Of a stretch of 64,000 nucleotides of DNA, positions 28,101 to 37,400 are shown piece by piece (the stretch's first letter is position 1; each line of letters starts with the position of its first letter). The stretch spans positions 1-64,000 of the forward strand of contig JAEWPQ010000013.1 in NCBI GenBank assembly GCA_023460575.1, in the 5' to 3' direction. The position numbers and the translations under genes were made by a program. The notes under the pieces are model-generated. The model saw only the letters and a program-made list of their open reading frames with translations, did no database searches and had not been told where the DNA came from. The DNA comes from Bacillota bacterium. GTDB taxonomy: Bacteria; Bacillota; Clostridia; Lachnospirales; Lachnospiraceae.

Positions 28101-31100
28101 AGCAGCCCTTTAACAAAGACTTAGGGGATCTTTTTAATAAACATTATAAAACCGATGTTCCCAAGGAAGTTGAACTTCCGTCGGTCTACGAGGGCGGTAA
28201 GTCCGGATCAGACCAGATACCAGAGATATTAAGCAGCTATTACAATTACAAATTGTCAGATACCGCCTCACAGCTTTCTGCAAAATACCATATTCGTTTT
28301 AACGAGGAATGGCCAGGAGAATCAGAGGATTTAAGAAAGTATGTAATTCGTGGACACAATTACCTGGGGAATTATGAAATCTATCCCTATGGTCTAGACC
28401 TTGATAAGCTTTCCGGATCGTCTTCTGGTGATCCCTCCGGAAAAGGACACTTTACCATCACCCAGGGCGAAACTGATCCGGTCAAGGATTACTACAACAC
28501 GTTGGTTGATCCGGCAGAAGCCGGAGGTAATGAAAACAGTCATTATTTGGCCGACAATGGAAATTCCGGTAAGCGTACAGCAAACGGTGCCACTTACGAG
28601 ACGGACGGAATCGAAAAGATCTATCATTATGGATCAGTTTCGGAAAATAAGGAATCCAATGAATCAGGAACAACCATGAAGGGGATGCAGACCGCCTATG
28701 ACGGAAAATACGCTTCCATGTTGGTACCGTGGAGTGTAACAGAACCGGCCGATGAAACAACCGATACAGCACCCAATGGAGATGGCAGCTCCAGTTATCA
28801 AGGCTATGGTTACCGGAAGTTTAAAAACACCTTTTATACAAGCCGGTTACGGATTGAAAAACTGGATTCCGAAACCGGAGAAAATATCCTCCATGATGGA
28901 GCGATCTTTGCTCTCTATGCAGCTTCCAGAGAAGAGGGTGATAATACAGATGGAAAGGTGAAATTTTATGAAACAGATACCCGGATCGGAGGCTCTAAGG
29001 AATTTTTAGAGGCAATTGGAGCCAGCAATATTATTCAGTCAGGTGAGTCCTATAGCGGGCTGGTTCCAGCCGGAAGCCCGGTCTGTGAAGAAGGGGAACA
29101 GGTAATCCTATCCTATGAAGAGGGTAGAAGGACCGGACAGTTTGAGGCTTTTACGACTACCAGGGACGGGGCACAGGCAAGGGAAGAAGATTTAACAAAT
29201 ACTTCTTATCAGGATCAGAATACAGGCTATCTGTTAACACCACAGCCTCTTGGAGCCGGAACTTATGTCCTGTGTGAGATCAAGCCTCCTGCCGGATACG
29301 TAAGATCCAAGCCGGTAGCCATTGAAATCTACTCGGATCAGACAACCTATTATCTTGACGGAAACCGGGACAGCCGGGTAGCTGCAGCCATCTATGAGGA
29401 CAAAAATCAGGATGGAACTAAGGTAGAAGATACCGCCAGAATCTATATAGGAAATACTCTGGTTCGCCTTGAAGTGTCTAAGATTAAGGATTCTGACCAT
29501 ACAGTAACCTATAAAACTAATACTAGGTTAGAAGGAACGGAGCTGGCACTAAAACAGAAATATGGAACTGAAAATTTAGAGTTCGCCTATAAGAACGGGA
29601 CCTTTTTAGGCTATGCCTGGTACAAAGGAACCATTGAATACCTTCAGTCCAGAAAAGACGCCGGGGAGGATGTAAATCTGATTTATGTAGATGGTGTTTT
29701 TGCTGGTTACGGTCTGATAGAGAGAACGTTGGATACCGATGATGATCAGAACCGCTATGTATCTGGGGCAAAGATGGCCCTTTACGATGCCATAACCATA
29801 TCAGAGAGTGGAGACAGCGGAGATTGCGGATACAATGGCGTGGAAGTGACCAGAGACCGGAATAATAATGTCCAGTCCATAAAAGTATTAAAAGGTTATG
29901 CCGGGACAACCGTGGAGTTTTTAAGAAAAGACAGCGTGCCCCGCCCTATCGGGCAAGATCCGGATGGAAGTCTTGCAGGAGAAAATGGAAACGGTACATG
30001 GACCTATGAAACTATAGACCGGGATAATACCGATATCCTTTATTACTCTCTTGGAAACTTAACAGCAACTGAAACGGGAACTGACGGGAAACTCTATGGC
30101 TATGATCGGAATGGTAATCAAGTATTAGTGAAAAACCAGGAATCTATTTTTATTCTGAAAGCTGGACAACCAACGTTTGAGCTGAAAGGAGGGGATTTAC
30201 TGGCGGTGAAATATAATTCCACGGATAAAATCTTTACCTTAAGCTCCGGTACGGTCATGTACCATCTTGACAGTGATGGAAACAGGGATGCATATGTTAA
30301 TCCGAATACCGGTATGGCTTACACAAAGGAAGGGAACAAGATTCTGGTATGGCCGGTGAAGATCTCCCGGACACAGGGAGGAGCGGTTATTGCCAGAGAA
30401 AAGATAAAGACGTTCCGGATTGCCTCTATCCATGCTGATACGGATCAGGAATATATCACAGGAACCTATAACGGAAGCAGTCTGGCGAAAAGCATGAATC
30501 CAGTCCTGAATGGCCATGGACTTCCGGAGTATTACCAGAAATCCGGGCAGACCTATAAAAAGAGAGATCCGGTCTATGACATTGATGGAGATTATGTCCG
30601 CTACAAATATGATGATCTTTTTTTCGCTTATAACGATGCTTCCTACAGCATTAACAATCAGACTGGTATGAAGGACGTAGGAGAGGAAGAAGACACCACG
30701 GATGATAAGAAACTCTATCACCGGCAGGGTGAGTCCTGGGTAATTGAAAACACCTGGATAAGCGGAGAGAAGTATCCAAATGATCCTTTCCAGTCAGATA
30801 TGACTGTAGGTCAGGCGGATATGCTAAAGAGAGTAATTCCAGGAACTTACATTATGGAGGAGGTGTCAGCTCCCTCCGGCTATGTCAAAGGGATTCCGGA
30901 GGGAATTACCGTGACAGAGACTAAGGATGTCCAGAAAACCGGAATGGAAGATGAAAAGATTAAGGTAGAGATTGCCAAAACCGATGCAGCTGACAAACAG
31001 ATATTGAACGTGATCAGTGACTACCAGTCTGGATTAACAGTCATTGAGCCAAAGGGAGCCTACAACTACAACCAGGTATCCGGTGCCCACCTGGTTCTTT

Positions 31101-34100
31101 ATAAAGCAAAACGGATCTATACCACGGACAGTGACACCTACCCGAAAGGATATTATCTGGCGAAAGCAGAAACTACACCGGCAAAATGGACCGTAGAACG
31201 TTCCTATGATAATGAGCCGGTTACAGTGTCGGCCGACTGGATCACGGACAGCAGTCCCAAATACTTTGAGGGAATACCGGCTGGGGACTATATCTTAGAA
31301 GAGCTGGAGGCTGCAGACGGATATGTTCGTTCCTCTATGGAATTAACAATCAAAGCAACCGGAGAAGTCCAGACGGTTAATCTGAAAAATGACCATACAA
31401 AGCTGGAAATTTATAAGTACTACACGGACAGCAAAGGAAATAAGGTTTCTCTACCCAATGATCACGCAGCCGGGCTTGCTCTTTATGAAGCGAAAACAGA
31501 CAGCAATGGGACTATATTAATGGAAAATGGAAAGCCGGTGTATGACCAAACAAAACGGGTAGATGAGTGGACCACCGATGACTTAATGGAATACACAGAG
31601 GAAACAGAAATCAGCTCCAACGTCATGGAGCGATTAAAAGCGATTATGGGACTATCAGATAATCAATCCAGCTTTATTACGGATTTTGAAGCTGCCTACA
31701 AAGAAAAAGGACAGGAATTAACCTCCCTTACCTGGTACACGAAGGGCGGTGAGCGAACCGCAACCATTACCGGAATCATTCGGGCTGGTAAAGGGGAGGG
31801 AATCATGGAAACATGGACCACTGATACAGGAAAAACCATTCGGATCACCATTTACCGGAACGTGAAAAATGGTTCTCTTGATACATATGGTCAGCTGCCT
31901 CTGATCTTTGAATATCAGTTTAACTATAAAGAAAACAGGGGGATCAAAAGCTATGACACCTTAGAGGGAATGCACCGGATTGATTATCTGCCCTCCAATG
32001 CAGAAACAGGAGATAAAAAAATCGGGAATTACGTTTTGGTGGAAGAAACGGTCCCAGATGGGTTTGAAGCAGCCGATCCGAAAGCAATCGTCCTGACAGA
32101 GACCGGAGATGTGCAAAGATTTAGCCTTGAAAACGAGGAAAAGTATATAAACGTTTTAAAGGTAGTAAATGATGATACAAACGAATATGCAGTCACCGGG
32201 GCCGTACTTGCCTTATATCGGGCAGATGCAGACGAGAACCTTTTAGAGGATGCAGATCACTTAATAGAGACTTGGACTTCCGGATCGGACGGAACTTACA
32301 CAGAAGAGGATCAGTTTAATGGGGATTTGCCCGATAAAGCGGGGCACGCTGTCCCGGCAGGACTTTCTGTAGGAGATCTAAAACCTCATAGGATTGATAA
32401 AACCGCTTATGGAACCTATTACATCGTGGAAAAAGAGGCTCCGGCCTATATGCAAAAAGCAGATCCGGTAAAGATCATCATAGGTCCGGAAAAGATACCA
32501 TTTTATAAAGTGGTCAATATTCCGGTCACTGGAAAACTGGAGATTAAAAAGAAAGCCTCCGATACCGGGAAAGGATTAGAACATGCAAGATTTGAGGTGA
32601 CAAATAAAGAGACCGGAAAAACCTGGTACATGGTCACCGGGTCAGATGGAGTGGCAAATATTTCCGGACTTCCGGTAGGTGAAGTCCAGACAAATGGAAT
32701 TATAAAAGCCTATACCTATACGGTAGAAGAAATCTCCCCACCGGATTTTTACCAGATTTCAGGGGGAATCAAAAAATTCCAATTTGATGGGAAAGGGAAC
32801 GGAAATGAAATACTTTATAACTATGAAATTGAGAATGATCCAACAAATATTTACTTCAAGAAAACAAACTTTGACACTGGTATGGCAGTGGAAGGAGCGG
32901 AGATAGCGGTTTACAGGGCAGTAGCTGTGAATGGAGAATATGAAAAGGACGGAGAAGCCATAGCAACAGTCATTTCTGGAACGATCGGTTTCACCTTGAC
33001 AAAGAAGCTGGCAGCAGGACAGGTTTATATCATGGAGGAGTTAAAGGCTCCAGACGGATACATTCTTTCAGCGCCGGTGATCTTTACCGTAAATAAGTCA
33101 GGAACAGGAATCTTAAATGTATCCAATGATTTCAGTGTTTTAAAACTGGCAAGTGAGAACGGCGCAATAGAAGCCCTTACCATATTCGGAAGAGTTCCGG
33201 TAAAAACCTACCTCATTTTAAAGGATTTAGACACTGGGACAGAGCTTCCAGCCTTCATGGGAACAGGAAGCAGCCTTTCTTTGACTGCTAATGACAGGAT
33301 CACGGACGGGCATTTATATGAGATTACCGAGTATACCAGGTATTCAGACGGCCAGACAGAAAAATCAGGGAAAGAAACCAGACGGATCTATCTTGATGAA
33401 CAGGGAACCTACTCACTGCCTTCCAGAACTTATTTAGAGACCAGGCAGGAACTAACTGACTTTGAGGGAAATGTACTGGCAGACTGGATCGTCAGTGATG
33501 ATACCTACGATTACTCCATAACCAATCCGGTCACGAAAGAAAGTTCGATTGCCGAGGTGACAAGCAGCGTTGGGGCAGGTCACAGTGCAGTAAAGGCAGG
33601 AAGCGTCATGAAATACACAATTTCCTATACCAATCCATACAGTTACCCGGCAGATATAAAAGTAAAAGCAGTTCTCCAAGAGGGACTTGATTATTTACGC
33701 TCCACCTCCTATGGGGGTGAATTAAACGGAAACGTCACCTGGAATCTTTCCGATGTAGCCGGCCATGAAAGTGGAACCGTGGATGTGGTGACTGTTGTTA
33801 GTGGAGAAAATGGAACGGAAGCCAAAGCAAACTTTATAACGACAGCCGGAGCGGTTACAAAAACCACGAACCTCTGGAGCCCGATTGTCCCGGATGGCTC
33901 CATCAGTATCATTAATAAACTGACTGGGACAGGAAAGAGCCAGGTTGATGCATTTACCTATCATGTGAAATTCACAGATCAGGCAGGAACGGTCTTAATT
34001 GGCTATCAGTCGTTTGCCGGTTCCAAAACAGGAAGAATTAAGGGGGAGGGGGATATCGCTCTTACCGGAGATGGATTTATTACCTTTTCCGGCTTCCCCT

Positions 34101-36580
34101 ATGGAACCAGATATGAAATCACCAAAATGGGAGCAGATGGATATGAACCTGGTGAGGAGATCATGACCGGAGAAATCCAGAAAAACTTCCAAAGTCAAGT
34201 ATTTGAAAGCAACCGGAATGATGAATCAATCCGGGAAATCCTGATAGCCGGAGGAAGCTATCAACTTATGGAGACAACCTCTTACAGCGATGGGAACAGC
34301 CTGATAAGCGGTGCGTACCGATTTGAAGTAAACGCTTCAGGAATGGTTGATAACGTTGATATGGAAGACCGGACGGTGCAGCTGTATTTTTCCAAGATTG
34401 ACAAGGATACTGGAGAGGAGCTTTCGGGAGGAAGCTATCAGCTGATTGATGTAGAGACAAATAAGATTATTTATGAATTTACAAAAGAAGGAGAACGGGT
34501 ACAGATCCCAGCAAAACTTGTGACACCTGGGAAAGAATATATCTTTCAAGAAGTCAGTTCCCCAGATGGATACGCTTACGAGAAGGATATTAGATTTACT
34601 GCAGATGACAGCGGAATTTCTGAGACCATTATTATGGAGGATCAGAAGACAGAAGTGAGTATTTTAAAAACGGATGCAGAATCAGGAGAACTTTTAAGCG
34701 GTGGGCGGTTCGCTATCAGGGAAAAGGATACTGGCACATTGATCGAAGAATTTACACCAACAGGAGTACCAGTTGTTTTTACGGGACTTTTCATAGCCGG
34801 CAGAACCTATGAACTTTCTGAGGAGGAGCCTCCTGCCGGATATGCTTACAGTGAGAATGTGACATTTACTGTGCCAGAAGAAGCAGAAACCATGACCGTC
34901 ATTATGAAAGATCAAAAAACGGAAATTGAAATTCAAAAGCTGGCCAAACCCCTGACGGAGAGTACTCCCTCTGAAGCAGTACGTCCATTATCCGGAAGTA
35001 CGCTTCAAATCTTAAATGAGGACAAAACAGCTGCAAAGACGGTCCGTGATGGAAATGGTATACCAGCCGGTGAGGATTTAATCTTTACAACAGGAAGTGA
35101 GTTTGATGTGTTGAAAGGACAGCTGATTGCTGGAAAAAAATACTGGCTCCATGAAGTGAGACCGGCAGCTGGCTATGCCTATGCGGATGATGTTTTCTTT
35201 ACCGTCAGTTTAAATGGGGAAAGGAATTCGGTGGTAATGATTGACGATCCAACCCATGTAATACTCTCTAAAAAGGCAATCACTGGCAGCGAGGAGCTTC
35301 CAGGCAATCATATGAGTGTAATAGACAATGAGGGTAAAGTAATTGATGAATGGATATCTGGTGAGCAGCCTCATGAAATTATTAGAAAGCTAATAGCTGG
35401 TAAAACTTATCATCTTATCGAAGATAAGCCAGCTGCCGGATATGCATATGGAGAGAAAGTTACCTTTACTGTCAGCAAAGATGGAAGCGTAGACCAGGTA
35501 GTAATGAGAAATGATGAAACAAGAATCCGTATAAGAAAAGTGGATTCATCTGACCAGATTTTAAAAGGAGCCACTTTACAGATATTGGATCAGCAAAAAA
35601 ACGTAGTTGTTCCAGATTTTGTATCATCAGATAAAGCTATAGATATCACAGGAAAATTAGTGGCAGAAAGAACTTATTATCTCCATGAGGTAAATGCTCC
35701 AGTTGGATACCTTCTTTCCTCAGATATGGCATTTACCGTACCCAAAGAAGCCAAATTACTAGAGGTTACAATGACAGATCCTAAGAGACCAGAAGGTTCG
35801 GATAAAATGTCAATACAGAAGGTCGATGAGGAAACAGGGCAGGGCATTGAAGGAGTGCAATTTTCGATTTATCAGTCTAACGGGAAACTGTACCTGGTAG
35901 TAAAAACAGGTAAGGATGGATATGCAAAATTTGATATGCCTGCTAATGGAACCTATACCTATAAGGAGACTAAATCGGCACCTGGTTATCTTGCAACAGA
36001 TCATACTTATTCCTTTACCATTCAAAATAGTGAGGTATCAGAAAACAGTACAGTATTAGTTGTTAATCACCTTTCACCGGAAGTTATAATTCAAAAGGCA
36101 GATACTGAAACAATGGAAAAGTTAGCCGGAGCTGAGCTGGAGATCAGAAATGAAGCCGGAGAGCCGGTATTTAATGGAATAACAGATGGAAACGGTATAA
36201 TTTCATATCTTCCAGATCGTTCTGGACAATACACTGTTCATGAAATAAAAGCTCCGGAAGGGTATATAAAGGCGGATTCCCACCTGACTATTTGCGTAAC
36301 GGACGATGGAACCATAACAGGAGAACTCACAATGTTTAACAGTCCGGAGTACGGAAAGAAAAAAGGCATTATAACTGCAAAATATCAATCGAACTTATAT
36401 GGTCTTGGAATTACCAGTTATAAAAGAACCGGATTTTGGAACTGGATGAGCAGACTGCCTAATACAGGCGATGCAGGTCTAAGAGGAGGAATACTCTTTA
36501 GTCTGGGTCTGGCGCTTATAGTATCTGGCATTGCTATCATAAAAAGAAGAAAAAATCAAAAAGATGAAGAACAAGGATAA
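22181..36580 (+). CDS. giant LPxTG-anchored adhesin with CnaB/SpaA-like domains
   Basis: This protein has 4799 residues, among the largest expected for the type. The N-terminus is basic with a hydrophobic export segment (about 16-38). A globular N-terminal domain contains FIYCVQG near residue 115, which could be a thioester cysteine. An acidic stretch (about 597-627) and a Glu/Thr-rich stalk (about 785-885) follow. CnaB/SpaA-like domains recur from about 975, and clearly from 2223 (RLRIEKLDSETGE ... GAIFALY ... YVLCEIKPPAGY), with the paired Lys and Glu (E-x-x-APxGY) that form isopeptide bonds. A DUF11-like domain lies near 3785-3907. The last 650 residues are a tight array of such domains. 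The sorting signal is LPNTG (4759-4763), a hydrophobic helix and KRRK. Sortase would link it to peptidoglycan; no sortase gene is in the window. Confidence 0.93.
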   Translation: MKKLLQRLEIKRRTAGFMAVILAIMAFLPYFPKSLVSLADYAQLIETVSMPSWDASNYGANNSYGYIPTGLMYENKDFHLGSAVSEGNFPAGTKQYLVKNNLSSESEYDEFDKTFIYCVQGHTENAMIHLGSQAFLDGYWSPNARPPLFPKKIGDDAREKFNFLMNVYASYMGRNDSVAACNDANTSTAKYIVSAVINWVAADDCAFTGTDLKTDLEIFQSSDDYKAVLKQINPNAVGDRSVYNQMSSTQIPEEYKAKGCNNWADWMFGMVWDAATITKKLDSDAEETVYYAKTNHATDTYTVTVPYPNEAIKDYYQKFLAKDLYGDWAYSGPTNAGLVFTSMTGEVPEDGKGIATLYWANPNQDGLELAKDIGSAQLATFKFYTRNPLSSDPNGYAFDISQTYFASKMDKDLEVHVRVGFAGKAEIQRFKYTEGFGASYNVGLNTFDSETGKPLANTHWDILEKFDDSQLDDTDLDLRGARDYSSNLGSLTDTSWEEDEGSDDARISLNYNGDTGLNDSESNRYNQANSSGTQFETWDDPEKDPCNADKHITDSNGVLHYVDSRGNIHSKIAHSDARNYTYLKGYCSGHPAPVIEYLEVPEPEYDEETGEQTNEDEIEEVEEANQEMHDSAWVKWLEGVKECEDHVKQGGFFHAIDPTGKTQKKALEEDRDEFYKEFISLKYQYSAKELLPAPGYSLHGSHPDDIPLEWRTVTSSEYKDYESSGLDHDSSSSDPDFENDSLTDSTFSLKSSPSQESSQFVSFGSMDHLDGMDQELTLSDSETVLKEEVSDPEESSESGTEATEIVTEEPEETQSEVIEETEIEKETETQAETGAETEAETEAIPETTTESETTAESIQEVETEIQTETKTQAESIAPTLETARVKKKIATDSLAKAVYAEVTLTGLLEKVVKGVKLSASKVVSLFSRTATSDEDSGSGSSLYYLPESTDTDRLSPLSSSNTDWTFTVYDHRTEGDVHFNKKDIDLKSGESASYDAYGDAQGDGTLEGAVYGLFAAADIPHPDGHSGVVFQKDDLVSVATTDRNGDASFLSITQVPGYTFNYQTGAIEKTANNWADHAPRNLYTGMAAAVGKESDAERFIGHTSYGSSISLTDSRNETASGYEKLSSNQGRDSTGESSHSYPIENNENLNGNCWIGRPLIVNADGTQYYIRELTRSEGYELSVYGKDASVSNREAFQSGGSPSAEGTVSASTLDINRAKKANTFTVNSSGTTNGYQIYANNIPEGASFYRTESKVVEDPNGTHTEYVYTSKNAIADEEGAKVVINGSYVEANVGDTISLPNGETAIVTKVSDPEYDFTAVRPSNALRYTIPTFSNLEDTGDLSVNVNSVLQKASFKEPGEGAPWMIIPLEGDTFEEQAESLYKGMEDAGLSVFNCLRVEEIIDGKAVVRYSYRVGSTIASSLYDEALKLIYIKMDIQYEINGITVSGYFYVPYKPDQLEDYTENTNGFITYVKVKSGALLQTKAVYPEDLTTLTVKENSAHTYWVYAKGESIRNSDGSIKTVLAEKEVQVSPGYDLKDVDTPVDTVYDGKGYTINVEGSEGTETTDYKITYSYDLISGTYSTPQEYALYYGNISVSPNLSSAGTYIEAVTLRYDKNQLYADGGTRNNSISVVERSIMQKVKITKDIEVNAGGTYDNNTYAATGHEDYFTESGGGTGANTAYLKNFRFKAYLKSNLERLYRAEDGTVTWQDRNGNTVDINAYRDKFPEKVQKLYTRVDYQTRPIAKDSNDAAIANTELYSYTNDLINADQNPSYTVILESGKDGYRYDKFFDAIKVANEDQWDRTENNSSSFKPFAFIKKLLFGITGGEKEYPVVHNNTDIENKINTSDTAKDNALRSDQVRQFAITWYLETEVAKLVKENQAGETESAAGNENYPDQIYDQALASAIKKAENYLKPFITYDFDEIYSIAWDSETDGGKDKDNTTLSADLEDPGAGYCYGISEYLPYGTYVTVEQQPFNKDLGDLFNKHYKTDVPKEVELPSVYEGGKSGSDQIPEILSSYYNYKLSDTASQLSAKYHIRFNEEWPGESEDLRKYVIRGHNYLGNYEIYPYGLDLDKLSGSSSGDPSGKGHFTITQGETDPVKDYYNTLVDPAEAGGNENSHYLADNGNSGKRTANGATYETDGIEKIYHYGSVSENKESNESGTTMKGMQTAYDGKYASMLVPWSVTEPADETTDTAPNGDGSSSYQGYGYRKFKNTFYTSRLRIEKLDSETGENILHDGAIFALYAASREEGDNTDGKVKFYETDTRIGGSKEFLEAIGASNIIQSGESYSGLVPAGSPVCEEGEQVILSYEEGRRTGQFEAFTTTRDGAQAREEDLTNTSYQDQNTGYLLTPQPLGAGTYVLCEIKPPAGYVRSKPVAIEIYSDQTTYYLDGNRDSRVAAAIYEDKNQDGTKVEDTARIYIGNTLVRLEVSKIKDSDHTVTYKTNTRLEGTELALKQKYGTENLEFAYKNGTFLGYAWYKGTIEYLQSRKDAGEDVNLIYVDGVFAGYGLIERTLDTDDDQNRYVSGAKMALYDAITISESGDSGDCGYNGVEVTRDRNNNVQSIKVLKGYAGTTVEFLRKDSVPRPIGQDPDGSLAGENGNGTWTYETIDRDNTDILYYSLGNLTATETGTDGKLYGYDRNGNQVLVKNQESIFILKAGQPTFELKGGDLLAVKYNSTDKIFTLSSGTVMYHLDSDGNRDAYVNPNTGMAYTKEGNKILVWPVKISRTQGGAVIAREKIKTFRIASIHADTDQEYITGTYNGSSLAKSMNPVLNGHGLPEYYQKSGQTYKKRDPVYDIDGDYVRYKYDDLFFAYNDASYSINNQTGMKDVGEEEDTTDDKKLYHRQGESWVIENTWISGEKYPNDPFQSDMTVGQADMLKRVIPGTYIMEEVSAPSGYVKGIPEGITVTETKDVQKTGMEDEKIKVEIAKTDAADKQILNVISDYQSGLTVIEPKGAYNYNQVSGAHLVLYKAKRIYTTDSDTYPKGYYLAKAETTPAKWTVERSYDNEPVTVSADWITDSSPKYFEGIPAGDYILEELEAADGYVRSSMELTIKATGEVQTVNLKNDHTKLEIYKYYTDSKGNKVSLPNDHAAGLALYEAKTDSNGTILMENGKPVYDQTKRVDEWTTDDLMEYTEETEISSNVMERLKAIMGLSDNQSSFITDFEAAYKEKGQELTSLTWYTKGGERTATITGIIRAGKGEGIMETWTTDTGKTIRITIYRNVKNGSLDTYGQLPLIFEYQFNYKENRGIKSYDTLEGMHRIDYLPSNAETGDKKIGNYVLVEETVPDGFEAADPKAIVLTETGDVQRFSLENEEKYINVLKVVNDDTNEYAVTGAVLALYRADADENLLEDADHLIETWTSGSDGTYTEEDQFNGDLPDKAGHAVPAGLSVGDLKPHRIDKTAYGTYYIVEKEAPAYMQKADPVKIIIGPEKIPFYKVVNIPVTGKLEIKKKASDTGKGLEHARFEVTNKETGKTWYMVTGSDGVANISGLPVGEVQTNGIIKAYTYTVEEISPPDFYQISGGIKKFQFDGKGNGNEILYNYEIENDPTNIYFKKTNFDTGMAVEGAEIAVYRAVAVNGEYEKDGEAIATVISGTIGFTLTKKLAAGQVYIMEELKAPDGYILSAPVIFTVNKSGTGILNVSNDFSVLKLASENGAIEALTIFGRVPVKTYLILKDLDTGTELPAFMGTGSSLSLTANDRITDGHLYEITEYTRYSDGQTEKSGKETRRIYLDEQGTYSLPSRTYLETRQELTDFEGNVLADWIVSDDTYDYSITNPVTKESSIAEVTSSVGAGHSAVKAGSVMKYTISYTNPYSYPADIKVKAVLQEGLDYLRSTSYGGELNGNVTWNLSDVAGHESGTVDVVTVVSGENGTEAKANFITTAGAVTKTTNLWSPIVPDGSISIINKLTGTGKSQVDAFTYHVKFTDQAGTVLIGYQSFAGSKTGRIKGEGDIALTGDGFITFSGFPYGTRYEITKMGADGYEPGEEIMTGEIQKNFQSQVFESNRNDESIREILIAGGSYQLMETTSYSDGNSLISGAYRFEVNASGMVDNVDMEDRTVQLYFSKIDKDTGEELSGGSYQLIDVETNKIIYEFTKEGERVQIPAKLVTPGKEYIFQEVSSPDGYAYEKDIRFTADDSGISETIIMEDQKTEVSILKTDAESGELLSGGRFAIREKDTGTLIEEFTPTGVPVVFTGLFIAGRTYELSEEEPPAGYAYSENVTFTVPEEAETMTVIMKDQKTEIEIQKLAKPLTESTPSEAVRPLSGSTLQILNEDKTAAKTVRDGNGIPAGEDLIFTTGSEFDVLKGQLIAGKKYWLHEVRPAAGYAYADDVFFTVSLNGERNSVVMIDDPTHVILSKKAITGSEELPGNHMSVIDNEGKVIDEWISGEQPHEIIRKLIAGKTYHLIEDKPAAGYAYGEKVTFTVSKDGSVDQVVMRNDETRIRIRKVDSSDQILKGATLQILDQQKNVVVPDFVSSDKAIDITGKLVAERTYYLHEVNAPVGYLLSSDMAFTVPKEAKLLEVTMTDPKRPEGSDKMSIQKVDEETGQGIEGVQFSIYQSNGKLYLVVKTGKDGYAKFDMPANGTYTYKETKSAPGYLATDHTYSFTIQNSEVSENSTVLVVNHLSPEVIIQKADTETMEKLAGAELEIRNEAGEPVFNGITDGNGIISYLPDRSGQYTVHEIKAPEGYIKADSHLTICVTDDGTITGELTMFNSPEYGKKKGIITAKYQSNLYGLGITSYKRTGFWNWMSRLPNTGDAGLRGGILFSLGLALIVSGIAIIKRRKNQKDEEQG

Positions 36581-36590
36581 TTAAGTTTCC

Positions 36591-36644
36591 CAATTATCAT
36601 TGATTACCGGAGGAGACAGTGGAATCGGAAGAGCGGTAACTCTA
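36591..36644 (+). pseudogene. short-chain dehydrogenase fragment
   Basis: One frame reads SLITGGDSGIGRAV, the NAD(P)-binding Rossmann motif (TGxxxGIG) of the short-chain dehydrogenase family, in the form typical of Gram-positive general-stress dehydrogenases. The similarity ends within about 20 codons and a stop follows at about 36685. It is a remnant left beside the adhesin gene. Confidence 0.65.
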
Positions 36645-36809
36645 TCCAGTCAGGATTCAACCTACATAACCAGCAGGTTTAACATGTAGATGGCGGGCAG
36701 AGCATGCAGTCATAAAAATGTCTATTGGAAATTGTTATACCTAAATTTGTAAAACTATATTTTTTGTGATAAAATGTAATTAATTTCCAGATAAAGAAGG
36801 AGGTACCAT

Positions 36810-37169
36810 ATGAGTAAAGATGTTTTAGATTATGTTGTTGAAAAAACACACGAATTAATCAATGCACCGTCCTGCAGTATTGAGGCTAAAACAGCAGCCC
36901 GGAACTGGTTGGAGGCAATTGGGACAGAAGAGGAAGAAACGGTAACGAAAAAATTTATGGATGAGCTGAAAGCGGATGTTGTACCAATTGACATGTTAAT
37001 CGGCTTTGCAGAATCTGATAACGGAATTCGTATTTTCGGGGAGGATACTGCAAAGAATATCGCTGGACATGCTAAGAAAATCAAGTCTGCCGGAGCAGTC
37101 TATTGTGATTGCCCGGCCTGTACGGCAGCAACGGCAATCCTTGAAAAAAAAGATTTTATTTTTGGATAA
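36810..37169 (+). CDS. conserved 119-residue clostridial protein with CDCPAC motif
   Basis: This is a soluble, acidic, helical protein with a C-terminal VYCDCPACTAA motif (about residues 96-106) that could bind a metal or be redox active. I recall this family as widespread in Lachnospiraceae, often labelled Hsp90 in databases. Nothing in the sequence resembles Hsp90 (no GHKL ATPase), so I do not use that name. AAGGAGGTACC precedes the ATG. It stands alone with its own terminator. Confidence 0.7.
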   Translation: MSKDVLDYVVEKTHELINAPSCSIEAKTAARNWLEAIGTEEEETVTKKFMDELKADVVPIDMLIGFAESDNGIRIFGEDTAKNIAGHAKKIKSAGAVYCDCPACTAATAILEKKDFIFG

Positions 37170-37208
37170 AACATCAGATTATGAAACCACCTATATATGC
37201 GAATCGGA

Positions 37209-37236
37209 AAAACCTCGTTTAACGGGGCTTTTCTTT
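37209..37236 (+). terminator. terminator of the 119-residue protein gene
   Basis: AAAACCTCG (37209-37217) pairs with CGGGG-TTTT (37223-37232) with one mismatch, followed by CTTTGTTTTT. Confidence 0.55.
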
Positions 37237-37268
37237 GTTTTTCTGATATCAGAAGGAGGACTGTCAGA

Positions 37269-37394
37269 ATGTTGATTCTCACTGTTTTTAATTTAATCCT
37301 TTTACTCTTGGGATTATTGGGTATAGGAATGTGTATGTATGCTTTATTTCTTGCTATAATAGCACTAAAAATTTATATAAAAAAGAATACATAA
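37269..37394 (+). CDS. 41-residue hydrophobic membrane peptide
   Basis: ATG 37269 has AAGGAGG 9 nt upstream. One long hydrophobic helix (about residues 3-33) is followed by KIYIKKNT. The size and layout (single helix, basic tail, own strong terminator) match small membrane peptides, including some type I toxins. No antisense RNA promoter was looked for beyond inspection and none is obvious. A longer frame starting at 37197 overlaps the upstream terminator and is rejected. Confidence 0.55.
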   Translation: MLILTVFNLILLLLGLLGIGMCMYALFLAIIALKIYIKKNT

Positions 37395-37400
37395 TTTTAT

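Noticed and set aside
29523..29909. Minus-strand frames of 60-160 codons inside the adhesin (also 30239-30721, 27257-27685 and others)
   Set aside because: They are shadows of the giant plus-strand gene: no ribosome sites, no protein families, and composition set by the opposite strand.
36810..37169. Hsp90 chaperone
   Set aside because: The label is common for this small family, but the protein has no GHKL ATPase or any other Hsp90 feature.
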